Assembly: GCF_003597395.2 (NCBI RefSeq)
Contig: NC_133771.1
Location: 137,700,679-137,764,678 of the forward strand
Direction of reading: 5' to 3'
DNA length: 64,000 nt
Source of the DNA: Chelonoidis abingdonii
Lineage: Eukaryota; Chordata; Testudines; Testudinidae
This document shows positions 25,853 to 37,644 of this stretch, one piece after another; the first letter of the stretch is position 1; every line of letters begins with the position of its first letter. The notes beneath the pieces were generated by a model. That model was not told where the DNA came from. It saw only the letters and a list, made by a program, of their open reading frames with translations, and did no database searches. The translations under genes were made by a program, and so were the position numbers.

Positions 25853-26680
25853 GGGCCAGTACCTGCCTGTCCGTCTGGATCTGGAAGTCCCACAGAATCT
25901 TAGCCCTGCTATTCTCCACAACCTTCTGTGGAATCTCCCATCTGGTCTTGGGAGGGTCTAGCCCATACGCTGTGCAGATGTTCCTGTACACAATGCCAGC
26001 CACTTGGTTGTGCCGTTCAGTGTATGCTGTTCTGCTGCGCATCTTACATCTGCCACTATGTGTTGGACTGTCTTGAGGCCTCTCTGCACAGTCTGCACAG
26101 TGGCAGGATGTAAGATGCAGGCAGGAAAGCATACACTGAACGGCACAACCAAGTGGCTGGCATTGTGTACAGGAACATCTGCACAGCGTATGGCTAGACC
26201 CTCCAAGACCAGATGGGAGATTCCACAGAAGGTTGCGGAGAATAGCAGGGCTAAGATTCTGTGGGACTTCCAGATCCAGACGGACGGACAGGCAGGTACT
26301 GGCCAATCAACCAGACATCGGTAATAGACAAGGACCAGAAGACAGCGTGGTGATAAATATAGCAGTGCCAAGTGACAGCAACATCAGGAAGAAGGAATAT
26401 GAGAAGCTGGAGAAGTACCAGGGCCTGAAAGAGGAACTCGAGAGGATGTGGAAGTGAAGGCCAAAGTGGTCCATGGTGGTAGGAGCACTCGGGGCTGTGA
26501 CTCCTAAGCTGGGTGAGTGGCTCCAACAGATCCAGGAACAACATCAGAGCTGTCTATCCAGACAAAGGATGCAGTGCTAGTAGGAACAGCTAAGATACTG
26601 CGCAGAACCCTCAAACTCCCAGGCCTCTGGTAGAGGACCCGAGGTTGAGGAAGACACATACCACCCATAGGGGTGAGAGG
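25853..26680 (+). mobile_element. R4/Dong-like LINE 3' end with inverted 5' copy
   Basis: From about 26090 the plus strand encodes the C-terminal restriction-like endonuclease region of a LINE: KTRWEIPQKVAENSRAKILW, then VAVPSDSN-type residues around 26360 and YEKLEKYQGLKEELERMWK, later broken by frameshifts. I recall this protein from the R4/Dong (Rex6-like) clade. The stretch 25855-26062 is the reverse complement of about 26086-26305, so the minus strand at 25839-26306 encodes the same peptide. A TA repeat abuts each end. In the VVINIAVP block an Asn sits where I expect the catalytic Asp. Confidence 0.65.
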
Positions 26681-26686
26681 GGAATT

Positions 26687-26692
26687 TTTATA

Positions 26693-26741
<49 letters not shown>
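26687..26741. repeat. (TA)n microsatellite
   Basis: About 20 TA units directly at the 3' end of the LINE fragment. Confidence 0.95.
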
Positions 26742-26743
<2 letters not shown>

Positions 26744-27623
26744 GCTTAGTGTCAGCATAACATTTTAAGTGGCATTGGACTGAGGGAGAATGAGAAGGAA
26801 AGAAGATTTTTTAAAAAGAATATTCTCTTCCTAACCACCACTTTACATAAGAGAGCATATTAATATTATAAATAGACAGAACACAGTTATAAACAGTAGA
26901 ATATTACAGAACCCAAATATTTGCTTTTTTAAGATCCTTTGTGAAGAGAAAGTTGCTAGACACACATATAGATCCATATTTTCAGAAAGCCCATGAAACC
27001 ACACATGCAGAATTTGTGTACATATACAGTTATATACACAAAAACGAGATGTGCTCAGATTATGAGCGCAGGTATAGAGACTGCTTTGAAAATTATGCCC
27101 ACGTTCCACCCAATATTCAGAAACTTTCCCTTTTTAGTTTATCAATTTGTTCTAACCTCAAAAAGAAAAATTATATTCAGATCTAAAAATGCTCTTTCAG
27201 TTTTATATTGACAAAGAATATATCTAAGGAAGTGATAGATTTCAACATATTGTAACACTATTTCCAGAATGAACTGCAACTCTTACTATACAATAGATAC
27301 AGCACAAATTTGTATTAGAGCACAAGCTCTCATTTATCATTAATAATAAGTGATATTGAGCTTTTAGGTTATACAGCGTTTTACAAACATACTATGAATT
27401 CACATTTCAGAAGGAATAAAAGATTTTCATATTCCACTTTGGGAATTACTTTACATTTTCATTTTCAAGCCAGATGATCTTTACAAAGGAGAACCAATAA
27501 CAGTCTTCAAATATGTTATTGGTTATCACAAAGAGGACTGTGATCAATTGTTCTCATTATCTACTTAAGATAGGATAAGCAGTAGTGGGGTTAATCAGTA
27601 GCCAGGCAGATTTAGGTTAGATA

Positions 27624-27810
27624 CATATCTACCTCAATATAATGCTGTCCTTGGGAGCCAAAAAATCTTACTGTATTACAGGTGAAACCGCGTTATATTG
27701 AACTTGCTTTGATCCACCAGAGTGTGCAGCCCCAACCCACGGAGCACAGCTTTACTGTGTTATATACGAATTCGTGTTATATCGAGTCGCGTTATATTGA
27801 GGTAGAGGTG
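27624..27810. mobile_element. Mariner-type MITE
   Basis: Inverted ends CATATCTACCTCAATATAAT and ATTATATTGAGGTAGAGGTG-like (27790-27810), with the dinucleotide TA on each side (27622-27623 and 27811-27812). Internal TTATATCGAGTCGCGTTATA-type words. TA duplication and AT-rich TIRs point to the Tc1/mariner superfamily. Confidence 0.75.
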
Positions 27811-27827
27811 TATTAGGAAAACTTTCT

Positions 27828-28020
27828 AACCGTAAGGGATTTAACTGCTGGAATAGTCTTCCAAGGAAGATTCTGGAATCCCCATCATTGGAGGTTTTTA
27901 AAAACAGGTTGGATAAACACCTGTCAGGGATGGTCTAGGTTTATTTGGTCCTGCCTCAGTGCATGAAGGTGGACTTGATGATTTTGAGGTCCCTTCCAAC
28001 CCTGCACTATGATTCTGTGA
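27828..28020 (+). repeat. CR1 LINE 3' tail
   Basis: Contains GGAATAGTCTTCCAAGGAAG, GGAGGTTTTTAAAAACAGGT and TTGGATAAACACCTGTCAGG, and ends CACTATGATTCTGTGA, the CR1 3' terminus. 5'-truncated. Confidence 0.9.
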
Positions 28021-29396
28021 TCTAGCTGTATATTGATGTATACATGCAGACAATATAATAAATACTGAGGTTAGAAATACTGACATTCATGAAAGTAGAT
28101 ATAACAAGTAGATTTAATCACATTAGGGAGAAGAGAACATTAATTTTATACTAATAAGATTAATGACTAATGTTATTTCATTAAATGTCATTCAGCAAAA
28201 AAGTTATTCTGCTTCAACCCTTTTAAAACAAAAAAGAAAGTGTGGTTAAATCAGAAGTTTAAAAAAAATATTTAAAAAAATACACAAGTTTTTCCTCCCT
28301 CCAGTCCTTCCCCAGATATAGGCTATAATATGTTTGAGGAATATTTTTCTCACCACTGTACCATCTAAGAAAAATTAAAAAGTGTTTTTTCACAAGAAAC
28401 AATGCACACAGATAACATGGAATATCTTCCTATTGTATGAAAAAGGCATGGTATCATTTGTCAAGATATTAATGGAAGAATATAGTATACAGTCTGTATA
28501 AATTAAAGTTTGTATGTAAACACAACAAGCATAAAGTGTCACAGTACATTCTATTGCATGCAGCAGCCTCTAACAGAATGAATTATCTTTCTCATGGAGA
28601 AGATGGGATGGAGGAGCAAGTATGCAATCCTCAATAAAAACATTGGGGGAGAGGGGCTTGCATCCTTAATAGGATGCAAGAGATAAAAATCTATAGACCA
28701 TGGGATTTTTCTGTCTTATCCTGCAGTTTATATGCAAGGTATTCCATTATTAAGTTTTGATGGAGTAACTAAGAAAGTATGCAGTTAGTCTGTTTAGTAG
28801 AATTTGCTGTAACATGTGTCTCTACAGAACCTCAGGAATCCAAAAGTAGATTTTATATCAAATGGAATTTTAGCATACAAATATACTCTCTTCCCACTTC
28901 CTGCCTATATTAATCGCAGAAAACATTAGAAGTGTCCGAGGGTGAAATCATACTTGGGACTGATCATGGAACAATCTCTTGCATATACGGCTTGGAGTCT
29001 GTGAAAGCCCTTTGTAGAATAAGATAAATACTTGTGTATTCTGGTGCTTTACAAAAAGGGAAACCTTCTTTACAGACAGGAGATCTTATTTGAAAGCTGG
29101 TCATCCAGTTCCTTTCCTAGAGGTGTTCAGTCACTTTAGAAGAATCCCTGCTTTTGTGTGATAAGTCAATAGAAGATGAAAGTGAAACCTGTCAGAAAAG
29201 TGTCTACTTGATAACATTCTGCTGGTTTCCCAAATTGGAGTGTAGAATTGATTTAGTCACCAGTAATCATCTCATTTTATACATCTCTGTGAGGACCTAA
29301 ATTCATAGGATCTACACTACTTGGTCCAGGGTAGACAGAGGGCTTTAATAGCAGAAAGCCTGCTGGATGAAGAGAGGTTTTGGTTATTGAGAGGTC

Positions 29397-30060
29397 CAGG
29401 GCTGCTGCAACCATTTAGGCGATGGCTAGGATTTGGGGGGTGCCATTTTCTTCAGCAGCAACCGCGGCGGCCAGATCTTCGGCCGCTCCGATCACCACCG
29501 GCATTTAGGCGGAGGGAGCTGGGGCAGGGGAGTGTGGGGAGGGCCGCCTGCAGCAAGTAAGGTGGGGCAGCACGCAGGGGAACTCCCTGCCCCAGCTCAC
29601 CCCTGTCCCACCTCCTCCTCAAGCATGCCATGGCCGCTTCACTTCTCCTGCTCCCAGGCTTGCAGCGCCTAAGCTGATTGGTGCCGCAAGCCTGGGAGGC
29701 AGAAGAAGTGAAGAAACTCACCCCTGCCCCGCCTCCTCCCTGAGCACACCGTCGCTGCTTCACTTCTCCTGCCTCTCAGGCTTGTGGCGCCAATCAGCTT
29801 AGGCGCCGCAAGCCTGGGAGGCGGGAGAAATGAAGCAGCGAAGGCGTGCTCGGGGTGTTCGTGCTCTTAGTAGAGGTGAGCTGGGGCGGGAGGGGGGTGC
29901 CTCAGGGTGGAGGGTGGGGAGCTGCCACAAGGGGGGTGCCTCAGGGTGGAGGACGGGAGAAGCCGCAGGGAGGGGGGCGCCTCAGGGCAGGGGCGTGTGC
30001 AGGCAAGAGTGCCAGGTGGAAGTTTCGCCTACAGCCCAAAACATCCTTGCACCAGCCCTG
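29397..30060. mobile_element. GC-rich hAT MITE with perfect 8-bp duplication
   Basis: A 664-bp element with ends CAGGGCTGCTGCAA and TTGCACCAGCCCTG, flanked by GAGAGGTC at 29389-29396 and 30061-30068 (exact). The interior has repeated blocks in opposite orientation around CCGCAAGCCTGGGAGG, and three GGGGGGTGCCTCAGG-type repeats (29890-29985). No transposase. Confidence 0.85.
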
Positions 30061-31449
30061 GAGAGGTCTGAAACCTCACAGTGTCTACAATGAAGGAAGA
30101 AATAAGGAGGAGTAACAACAGTCCAGGCATCAGCATGCCATGACAGACCATTATTTAAAAAAATCTAAACAGAGAAAGAAAAGCATATTCTGGTGTACTA
30201 ACAGTGCAAAAAACTCCTGAGTTTCTTGAGCTTCAGGGAAGGATTCTTCCATGCCGTTTGCATTTTGGGTGTGGTCTGAGTTTAGGAGAGAAAAGACTAT
30301 GCCCTCTGGGACAACAATACATGCATTAACCCATAGTTGTAAAGAAAATATTTGTGTGTGTTAAGTCCATGCTTTTTGGTACAGTTATTGATCTTGTGAC
30401 TTCCAGTTCTTTTATATAGAAACCACCATGACCATACCATCAAACTTTATTCATTTTCACTTCTCTTTTATTATTGCAGAGAAGTGATATAAAGCAACTT
30501 TGATAACATTTTCAGCATTTTCTTATTTAAAACTTATAGGTTCCAAAGCAGTTCTCCTAAAATCAACTGACATTAGTGCCAAAAAATCTCCTTATTCAGA
30601 GACAGATTTCTTATTTATATAAGGGTAAACAGATTTATCTTATCTGGTCCGTCCTGCTACCAAGGCAACTATCCTGTTTCTGTCAATGGGAGTTGTAAGT
30701 TCTCCTCTCATGAAGAGATCTTAAGTTATGCGGGGGGGAGAGTTACTATATACTTCATGTGCCATATACTGGGTAATGACATGAGAGGACTCCACGTTTC
30801 TAAAACTAAACTGACTATTAAGAGAACTATTTACAAAGATACTGCAACTGCAGCTGGCATTTAAGCCATATTCACACAGACTGGTGTCCTTATGCCTCTT
30901 CCAAACTCTTCCCTCCAAGCTCCAAGCAGCTTGCAACACTGCACACAGCTGAATTACTTTGTTCCTCTACACCATTCACTTTTATAGGCAACACTGTGTA
31001 AATCAAGATGTCAGGTTCTCTTTGAAGTCATGACTGTGAGCACTCCCCAAGCTAACAGTTATAAGATCCATAAAGGATATCTCAAATCACCCTTGCAAGG
31101 GAACGCAAGCACCCCATGTGCTCCAGCAACAAGTTCTTTGCCCAGCAATTATCACCATATGTAAAAGACCCAAAAGAATAAAGTAATAGAAATGTTACAG
31201 AGCATTCAGTTTCGAAGAGGATGGTTGGCAAGCCATTATGTATTTATTTTCAGAGGACAGTTACAGATAAGTAGTTCCCTCTTCTTTAAAAGTAAGCTTC
31301 ATTAAAGATTCCCTCTTCTGGAGATTAAAAAGCTCCAGGGTTATTCAAAACAAAACAAAAGATGCACATAGAATGTGAATACAGGGTAAATGTACCTTTA
31401 TTCTGAATGGTGGGATACCAGTTTTCAAGTTTTAACCATTTCTCTAAAG

Positions 31450-33057
31450 TAGGGTTGTCAAGTGATTAAAAAAATTGTGATTAATCATGCGATTAAAAAA
31501 AATTAATTGTGTTTAATCACAGTTTAATAGAATAACTATCGAAATAGTTTGGGATATTTTCAAATATATTGATTTCAATTACAACACAGTATACAAAATG
31601 TACAGTGCTCACTTTATATAATTTTGATTACAAATATTTGCACTGGAAAAATGGCAAACAAAATAAATAGCATTTTTCAATTCACCTAATACAAGTACTG
31701 TAATGCAATCTCTTTATTATGAAAGTGAACGACAGTGCGAATTATGTGCAAAAAACTGCATCAAATAACGTGAAACCAGCTACAGAGCCTACAAGACTCA
31801 ATCCAGTCCCACTTCTTGTTTAGACCAAGCGCTCAAACAAGTTGTGTATACTTAGCCAGATAATGCTCCCATGAACTTCTTGTTTATAATATCACCTGAA
31901 GTGAGAAACAGGCATTCACATGGCACTGTTATAGCCAGTGTTGCAAGATATTGATGTGTCAGATGCACTAAAGATCATACGCCCCTTCATGTTTCACCAC
32001 ACTGTTCAAGAGGACATGTGTCCATGCTGATAAAAGGTCTGTTTTGGAACCACCAAAGCAATATGGATACTGCGCGAGTCAGATGCCACCAGCAGAAAGG
32101 TGATTTTCTTTTTTGGTGGTTGGGTTCCGTAGTTTTCACATCAGAGTGTTGCTCCTTTAAGATTTCTGAAAGCATGCTCCAACACCTCATCCCTCTCAGA
32201 TTTTGGAAGGCACTTCAGATTCTTAAACCTTGGGTTGAGTGCTGTAGCTATCTTTAGAAATCTCACACTGGTACCTTCTTTGTGTTTTGTCAAATCTACA
32301 GTTAAAGTGTTCTTAAAATGAACACTATGTGCTGGGTCATCATCTGAGACTGCTGGAACATGAAATACATGGCAGAATGCAGGCAAAACAGAGTAGGAGA
32401 CATGCAGTTCTCCTCCAAGGAGTTCAGTCACAAATTTAATTAATGCATTATTTTTTTAACAAGCATAATCAGCATGGAAGCATGTCCTCTTGGAACGGTG
32501 GCCAAAGCATGAAGGGGCATATGAATGTTTAGCATGTAAATACCTTGCAATGCTGGCTACAGAAGTGCCATGCAAATGCTTGTTCTCACTTCCAGCATTA
32601 TCCCCGTAAATGTAATCAAACTTGTTTGTCTTAGCAATTGGCTGAACAAGAAGTAGGACTGAGTGGACTTCTAGGCTCTAAAGTTTTACACTGTTTCGTT
32701 TTTGAGTGCAGTTCTGTAACAAAAAAAATCTGCATTTGTAAGTTGCACTTACATAATAAAGAGATGGCACTACAGTATGTATATTAGGTGAATTAAAAAA
32801 TACTATTTATTTTGTTTGCATTTTTCCAGTGCAAATATTTGTAATAAAAATAATAATTTAAAGTGAGCACTGTACACTTTGTATACTGTGCTGTAATTGA
32901 AATTGATATATTTAAAAACGTAGAAAAACATCCATAAATATTTAATACATTTCAATTGGTAGTCTATTGTTTAACAGTGCGATTAAAACTGCAATTAACC
33001 ACGATTAATTTTTTTGAGTTAATCGTGTGAGTTAACTGCAATTAATTGATGGCCCTA
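31450..33057. mobile_element. hAT element with ~590-bp inverted arms
   Basis: Ends TAGGGTTGTCA and TGATGGCCCTA, flanked exactly by CTCTAAAG (31442-31449 and 33058-33065), so it inserted as one unit. 31450-32035 and 32466-33057 are diverged inverted copies. The middle and left parts encode hAT transposase remnants on the minus strand (IATALNPRFKNLKCLPKSER at about 32190-32260; SMDTCPLEQCG near 32020). The right arm encodes the same C-terminal region on the plus strand (near 32473). Both termini thus derive from the transposase 3' end. Confidence 0.85.
31987..32431 (-). pseudogene. hAT transposase fragment
   Basis: The minus-strand frame holds SVRFLKIATALNPRFKNLKC and LPKSERDEV, matching the hAT (BED/ZBED-related) transposase region I recall as ALDPRFK. 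A frameshift then leads into a second frame that ends SMDTCPLEQCG, near the hAT dimerisation region. Only the C-terminal part is present and it is broken, so it is not active. Confidence 0.7.
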
Positions 33058-33950
33058 CTCTAAAGCTATGTAGATATCTTTTTATATTTGCAAAGAAGGA
33101 AAATAAGATATCCTAGAAAAAGGTTCCACAGTAGACTAAATCTTAACTCCTGACTGGAAGCTGAATCTGAGCAACAGAGTATAATCTGAGTATACTCAGT
33201 TAATATAAGATACTGCCTTGTAAATCTCCAAGATAAAAACAGATCAGAAGTTTGCTGCCATAAGAGATTCACTCCACACCAAAGAAACCTTGACATAACC
33301 CTACAAGCTGCAGGCCTGCCATGGTATAACAATGAAACAGCTATTGAGAAATGTGGTCTCCCTGGAAACCACACAATCTATTGAGTTAGTGTCAGCTGAA
33401 ACAAAGGTGCGTGTATTTTTTAAAGGCTTTAGTTTTCTCCAAATAAAAGCCAAAGGATCTTTTGGCATCAAGTTTATCATAGGATCATAGAGAAGAGTTT
33501 CACCATGATAGATAAGTGAGTGTGGAAGAATGCAAGCAAGAGGACTGAATGATTGAAGCAGAACTCAATTACTATCTTAGGCCATTATCTGGTATTTGTC
33601 CATAACACTATCTTACCTTTGAAGGATTTAGTTTAAAGTGAACAGTCAGTGAAACTCAATCTCAATCACTGAGTGGAAGTCACTGCAACCCGAAAGGTGA
33701 TTTACCATATAAAAAAACCCTTGATTTCAGAGGTTAGCAAGTGGTTTGATAGTAGCTTTCAACAGCTCAGTTAAAATCATATTAACAATCCATGACACAA
33801 AGGTTTTTCTAATTTTAAATGTATCATGTGCCACATTATCCTAATGGTTCTGAAGGATCAGTTGATTACCTACTTAAGGATTAAGAGACCTGTGGCACCT
33901 TATAGACTAACAGATGTATTGGAGCATAAGCTTTCATGGGTGAATACTGA

Positions 33951-34302
33951 CAGGGCTGCCTAGAGGATTCAGGTGGCCTGGGGCAGGGCTGGGTCTTCGG
34001 TGGCAATTCAGTGGCGGGTCCCTCTTGAAGGGAAGGGCCCGCCGCCGAAGAATGAAGCGGCGGCATTAGAACTGCTGCCAATCGCAGCTTCCCCCCGCCC
34101 CGCTACTTGCGGCGGTGCTTGTACTCAGCAGGTGGCGCTCTGAGGCTTCGGCAGCACTTCAGCGGTGGGTCCTTCACTCGCTCCGAGTCTTCTGCTGCAC
34201 TGAAGGGCCTGCTGCCAAAGTGCAGCTGAAAACCCGGAGCAGCTCGCGGGGTCCAGGGCAAATCGCCCCACTTGCCCTCCCTCCCCGCTCTGGGCAGCCC
34301 TG
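33951..34302. mobile_element. hAT MITE nested in Penelope-like repeat
   Basis: A 352-bp GC-rich element with ends CAGGGCTGCC and GGGCAGCCCTG, flanked exactly by AATACTGA (33943-33950 and 34303-34310). It inserted into the centre of the surrounding repeat and is therefore younger. Same end type as 29397-30060. Confidence 0.9.
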
Positions 34303-34306
34303 AATA

Positions 34307-34344
34307 CTGACGAAGTGGGTATTCACCCATGAAAGCTTATGCTT
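34307..34344 (+). ncRNA. Hammerhead-ribozyme-like core
   Basis: CTGACGA (34307-34313) fits the conserved CUGANGA box. AGTGGGT-ATTC-ACCCAT forms stem II and GAAA (34331-34334) is the second box. GC-TTAT-GC is a minimal stem III, and T-T then gives the U-H cleavage step. This is the compact architecture known from Penelope-like elements. Stem I is not convincing from the flanks, so activity as a monomer is doubtful. Confidence 0.5.
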
Positions 34345-35025
34345 CAATACATCTGTTAGTCAATAAGGTGCCACAGGACTCTCTTGCTTTATACAGATCC
34401 AGACTAACACAGCTACCCCTCTGATACTTAAGGATAAGCATCATTGAAAATAAGGATCATTGAACATCTTCACCTAAGCTTAGTCAGAACCTTTGTTATC
34501 AGAGATAATGGATACATATGTAAACTTACCTCAGCAGTGAATAAAAAACAAAGTGTCTGTTCGCAGTGCATTTTCTTTCTGGTGCCTCGTGAAGAACACT
34601 GGTATTTTGTACAGAGGTGTTCTGGAAATATCTATCTCCAGTGTTCCCCACTTGATAAATCTACCACCTCTTTATCCAGGGAACATTCTTGTTCTTCATT
34701 ACTGATCAGCTTAGCATCTTTCCATTTATGGGTTTTCCTTTCCCGTCTGAGTGCCAACTGACAATGTCTTATGACAGCATCCAAATTCTACACTTACATG
34801 TCTCCTGTGTCAAGAAGCATTGAACTTATTCCACCCTGCTTATCTGCTAATAATAAGATCACCTGGCAATTCAATCAGGATCTGGTTTTTGAACACTACA
34901 TTTACAAAGATCTTTGTCCATGAAAGTTATGTAGGTCCTCAAGATGGACTGTAAACATAAGGAACCTTCATTCCAAAACCTCTAAGCATTTTAAATCAGG
35001 GTGAGGAACAGAGATCTCTTTCTAA

Positions 35026-35274
35026 GGGCATGTCTTCACTAGCAACGTTAAAGTGCTGCCATGGCAGTGCTTTTATGTGGCTGTGTAGTCGTGGCACCAC
35101 TGGTTAAAAAAAAACAACACTTTCGTGAGGGGAGTAGCTACCACTCCCAGTGCTGGTGAACTGTCTACACTGGTACTTTACAGCACTGAAACTTGCAGTG
35201 CTCAGGGGGATGTTCTTTCCACAGCCCCGAGCGAGAAAGTTGCAGTGCTGTAAAGTGCCAGTATAGAGAAGCCC
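35026..35274. mobile_element. Harbinger-type MITE
   Basis: Ends GGGCATGTCTTCACTAGCA and CCAGTATAGAGAAGCCC with TAA on both sides (35023-35025 and 35275-35277). A TWA duplication and GGG...CCC ends are typical of PIF/Harbinger. Non-autonomous. Confidence 0.75.
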
Positions 35275-36729
35275 TAAGATGTGCACCTGAGAGGACATGC
35301 ACTAGTCTTCCTAGTCTTGCAAAATGCTCAGTGAGTGTCATTCAACAGGGGCAGCCAAAACAGCTGCACAGTGCGAGCTTGAAACTGGGCTCCCTTCGCT
35401 CTCTTTGCTGTAGTCTCAGAGCAGAGAGTGTGAGGGGAGCCCAGATCAGAGCTGCAATTCCTTACCATCCCTAAAATGTGGGAGGCAGAACCAGTATAGG
35501 CCTGCAGGGAGAATGAGTGAGGATTTCAGTACTTTCCTTCCCCTCTCACTGTCTCCAACCACCACATAAAAGGCGTCAAAAATCCATTTGCAAGATGTGA
35601 ATAGGAATTTGGAATGGGTAAATAAGATTACTGGATCCAGAAAGCAGAGCAGAGCAAATGGAACTGCAGGTTCCTTCCCTGCAGGAAAGTAAAGTATCAA
35701 GTCTAGGAGAAAAGGAAGATGGAACGGGAACAGAGTGGTTCAGGAACTTCTGAATGGAGCATGTGGGGAGTAGCTGAGAACAAGCTTGTGAATACATGTG
35801 GTTGAGAAAATTGCTGCAGATATGAATGAATATATAAGCAGATGGGCTCCTTCACCTGCTCCAGAACAGAGTTCCCACAAAAGTTGTGTCATGTCGAAAG
35901 TTACCTTCATCATTAGCTTTTGGTTGTATTCACAAAAGGGATTAAAATAAGCCACCTCAAAATCCAAATTTTCTGTCTCGTCTTGGCTTCTCCCATTTGT
36001 CCAAAAGTCTGACAAGTAACATAATTTGCTTAAATGAAGACGGCAGGCTAATCAATAGTTTATGGTGTTCCAGGTGATTTATCGCACAAATACAATTGAA
36101 ACTGAGGTAGCTGGAGGCCTTGGACAGTTGCAGTCTCAGGGGTAGAGGGCAGAGCTGGCTGAAAGTTGGGAGTTCACTAGGCTCTTGGTGCAGACTTGCT
36201 TTGGCACTTGCAGAAAGGGAATGCCTGGCTTCAAAAAGTGTCTGTTTTGAAAACAACCAGAGGGGCAAAGATGACATCTGAGTTTCAACATGTTCTGTTG
36301 ACATACATGCACTGGGTCTTGCTGATGCTGCCTCCAGGGTGTCAAGGAACAGCTTTGGGCCTCACATGTTGGGTCTTTGCAACTGTGGGAGGTATCAATA
36401 CAGAGTCTCGATACCCAGCTGTTACTCTTGATTCTGGGTCACTTGAAGCCAAAAACTTCAGGGCCTCTGGGTTGATTTCACATTAGACTTAAATGAAACA
36501 TGAGAGGAGACTAGGGAGCTTTCTGATGCTCTGTCTATGACTTGATGGTTTACAGTGACATTGCCAGCAAATCTCAAAGTTAAGTCTGTCAGTCTGTTCT
36601 GAAGCACATAATTCAGTAGTTAGGCCTGTCCATTAAGGACATGGTCTGGACAGTTTTTTATAATAATATTATTAGTTATTATTTCTTTGATCTTACTTCT
36701 GTCCATCCCTGCAAGACTTCAATGGGACT

Positions 36730-36893
36730 TGTGCTCCTAAGTAATTTAAGTGCTTAAGTCACTAACTTCTAACCATAAGTGCCTAAATATGGAGTTAAGA
36801 ACCCAGTCTGGCTCCTATTTTTGAAAAAATTGGCCTAATTCCAATATTAAGGTACCTAAATAAAAGTGGCTAGTTTTTCAGAAGAGCTGCTCC
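36730..36893. repeat. Ancient 'taggcacctaa'-type repeat
   Basis: AAGTGCCTAAATATGGAGTT and GGTACCTAAATAAAAGTGGC, then TTTTTCAGAAGAGCTGC. Similar sequence resumes right after the CR1 (37645 on: ACACCTAAATTTCAGCACCC), so the CR1 may have inserted into it. Confidence 0.45.
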
Positions 36894-37644
36894 TATAAGA
36901 ACACACTGGGTGAGACCAATGGTCCATCTGGCTCAGTATCCTGTCTTCTGACAGTGGCCAATGCCAGGTGTCCTAGAGGGAATGAACAGAACAGGTAATC
37001 AAGTGATCCATCCCCTGTCGCCCATTCCCAGCTTCTGGCAAACAGAGGCTAGGCACACCATCCCTGTCCACTCTGGCTAACAGCCATTGATGGGCCTATC
37101 CTTCTTGAACTTATTTAGCACTTTTTTGAACCCTGTTATAGTCTGCGCCTTCACAACATCCTCTGGCAAAGAGTTCCACAGGTTGACAGTGCATTGTGTG
37201 AAGTAATACTTCCTTTTGTTTGTTTTAAACCTGCTGCCTATTACTTCCATTTGATGACCCTGAGTTCTTGTGTTATGAGAAGGATTAAATAACACTTCCT
37301 TATTTACTTTCTTCACACTAGTCATGATTTTATAGACCTCTATCATATCCTCCCTTATTTGTCTCTTTTCCAAGCTGAAAAGTCCCAGTCATTAATCTTT
37401 CCTCATATGGAAGCTGTTCCATACCCCTAATCATTTTTGTTTTCCTTTTTCTGTACCTTTTTCAATTCCAATACATCTTTTTTGAGATGCTGTGACCATA
37501 TCTGCATGCAGTATTGAAGATGTGGGCATATCATGGATGTATATAGAGGCAACATGATATTGCCTGTCTTATTCTCTATCCCTTTCCTAATGATTCCCAA
37601 CATTCTGTTATCTTTTTTGATTGCCACTGCACATTGAGTGGACA
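36894..37644 (-). repeat. CR1 LINE 3' half with ORF2 remnant
   Basis: The minus strand encodes the C-terminal part of a CR1-type reverse-transcriptase polyprotein. AVAIKKDNRMLGIIRKGIEN lies around 37560-37630, then a frame break, then [18 protein letters not shown] and [18 protein letters not shown] (about 37170-37350). The 3' tail reads GGATACTGAGCCAGATGGAC then ACCATTGGTCTCACCCAGTG, a signature of turtle CR1. 5'-truncated and inactive. Confidence 0.92.

Larger units (their letters stand above)
33884..34430. repeat. Penelope-like palindromic repeat, split by a hAT MITE
   Basis: The left part (33884-33950) contains TATAGACTAACAGATGTATT, the right part (34303-34430) its inverse, then GGTGCCACAGGACTC and CAGACTAACACAGCTACCCC. 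Without the MITE the two parts would form a palindrome around CTGACGA. Terminal repeats of this kind are known in Penelope-like elements; the assignment is inference. Confidence 0.6.

Noticed and set aside
29321..30115. GC-rich stretch as a CpG-island promoter
   Set aside because: It is a hAT MITE with an exact target duplication; its GC content belongs to the element.
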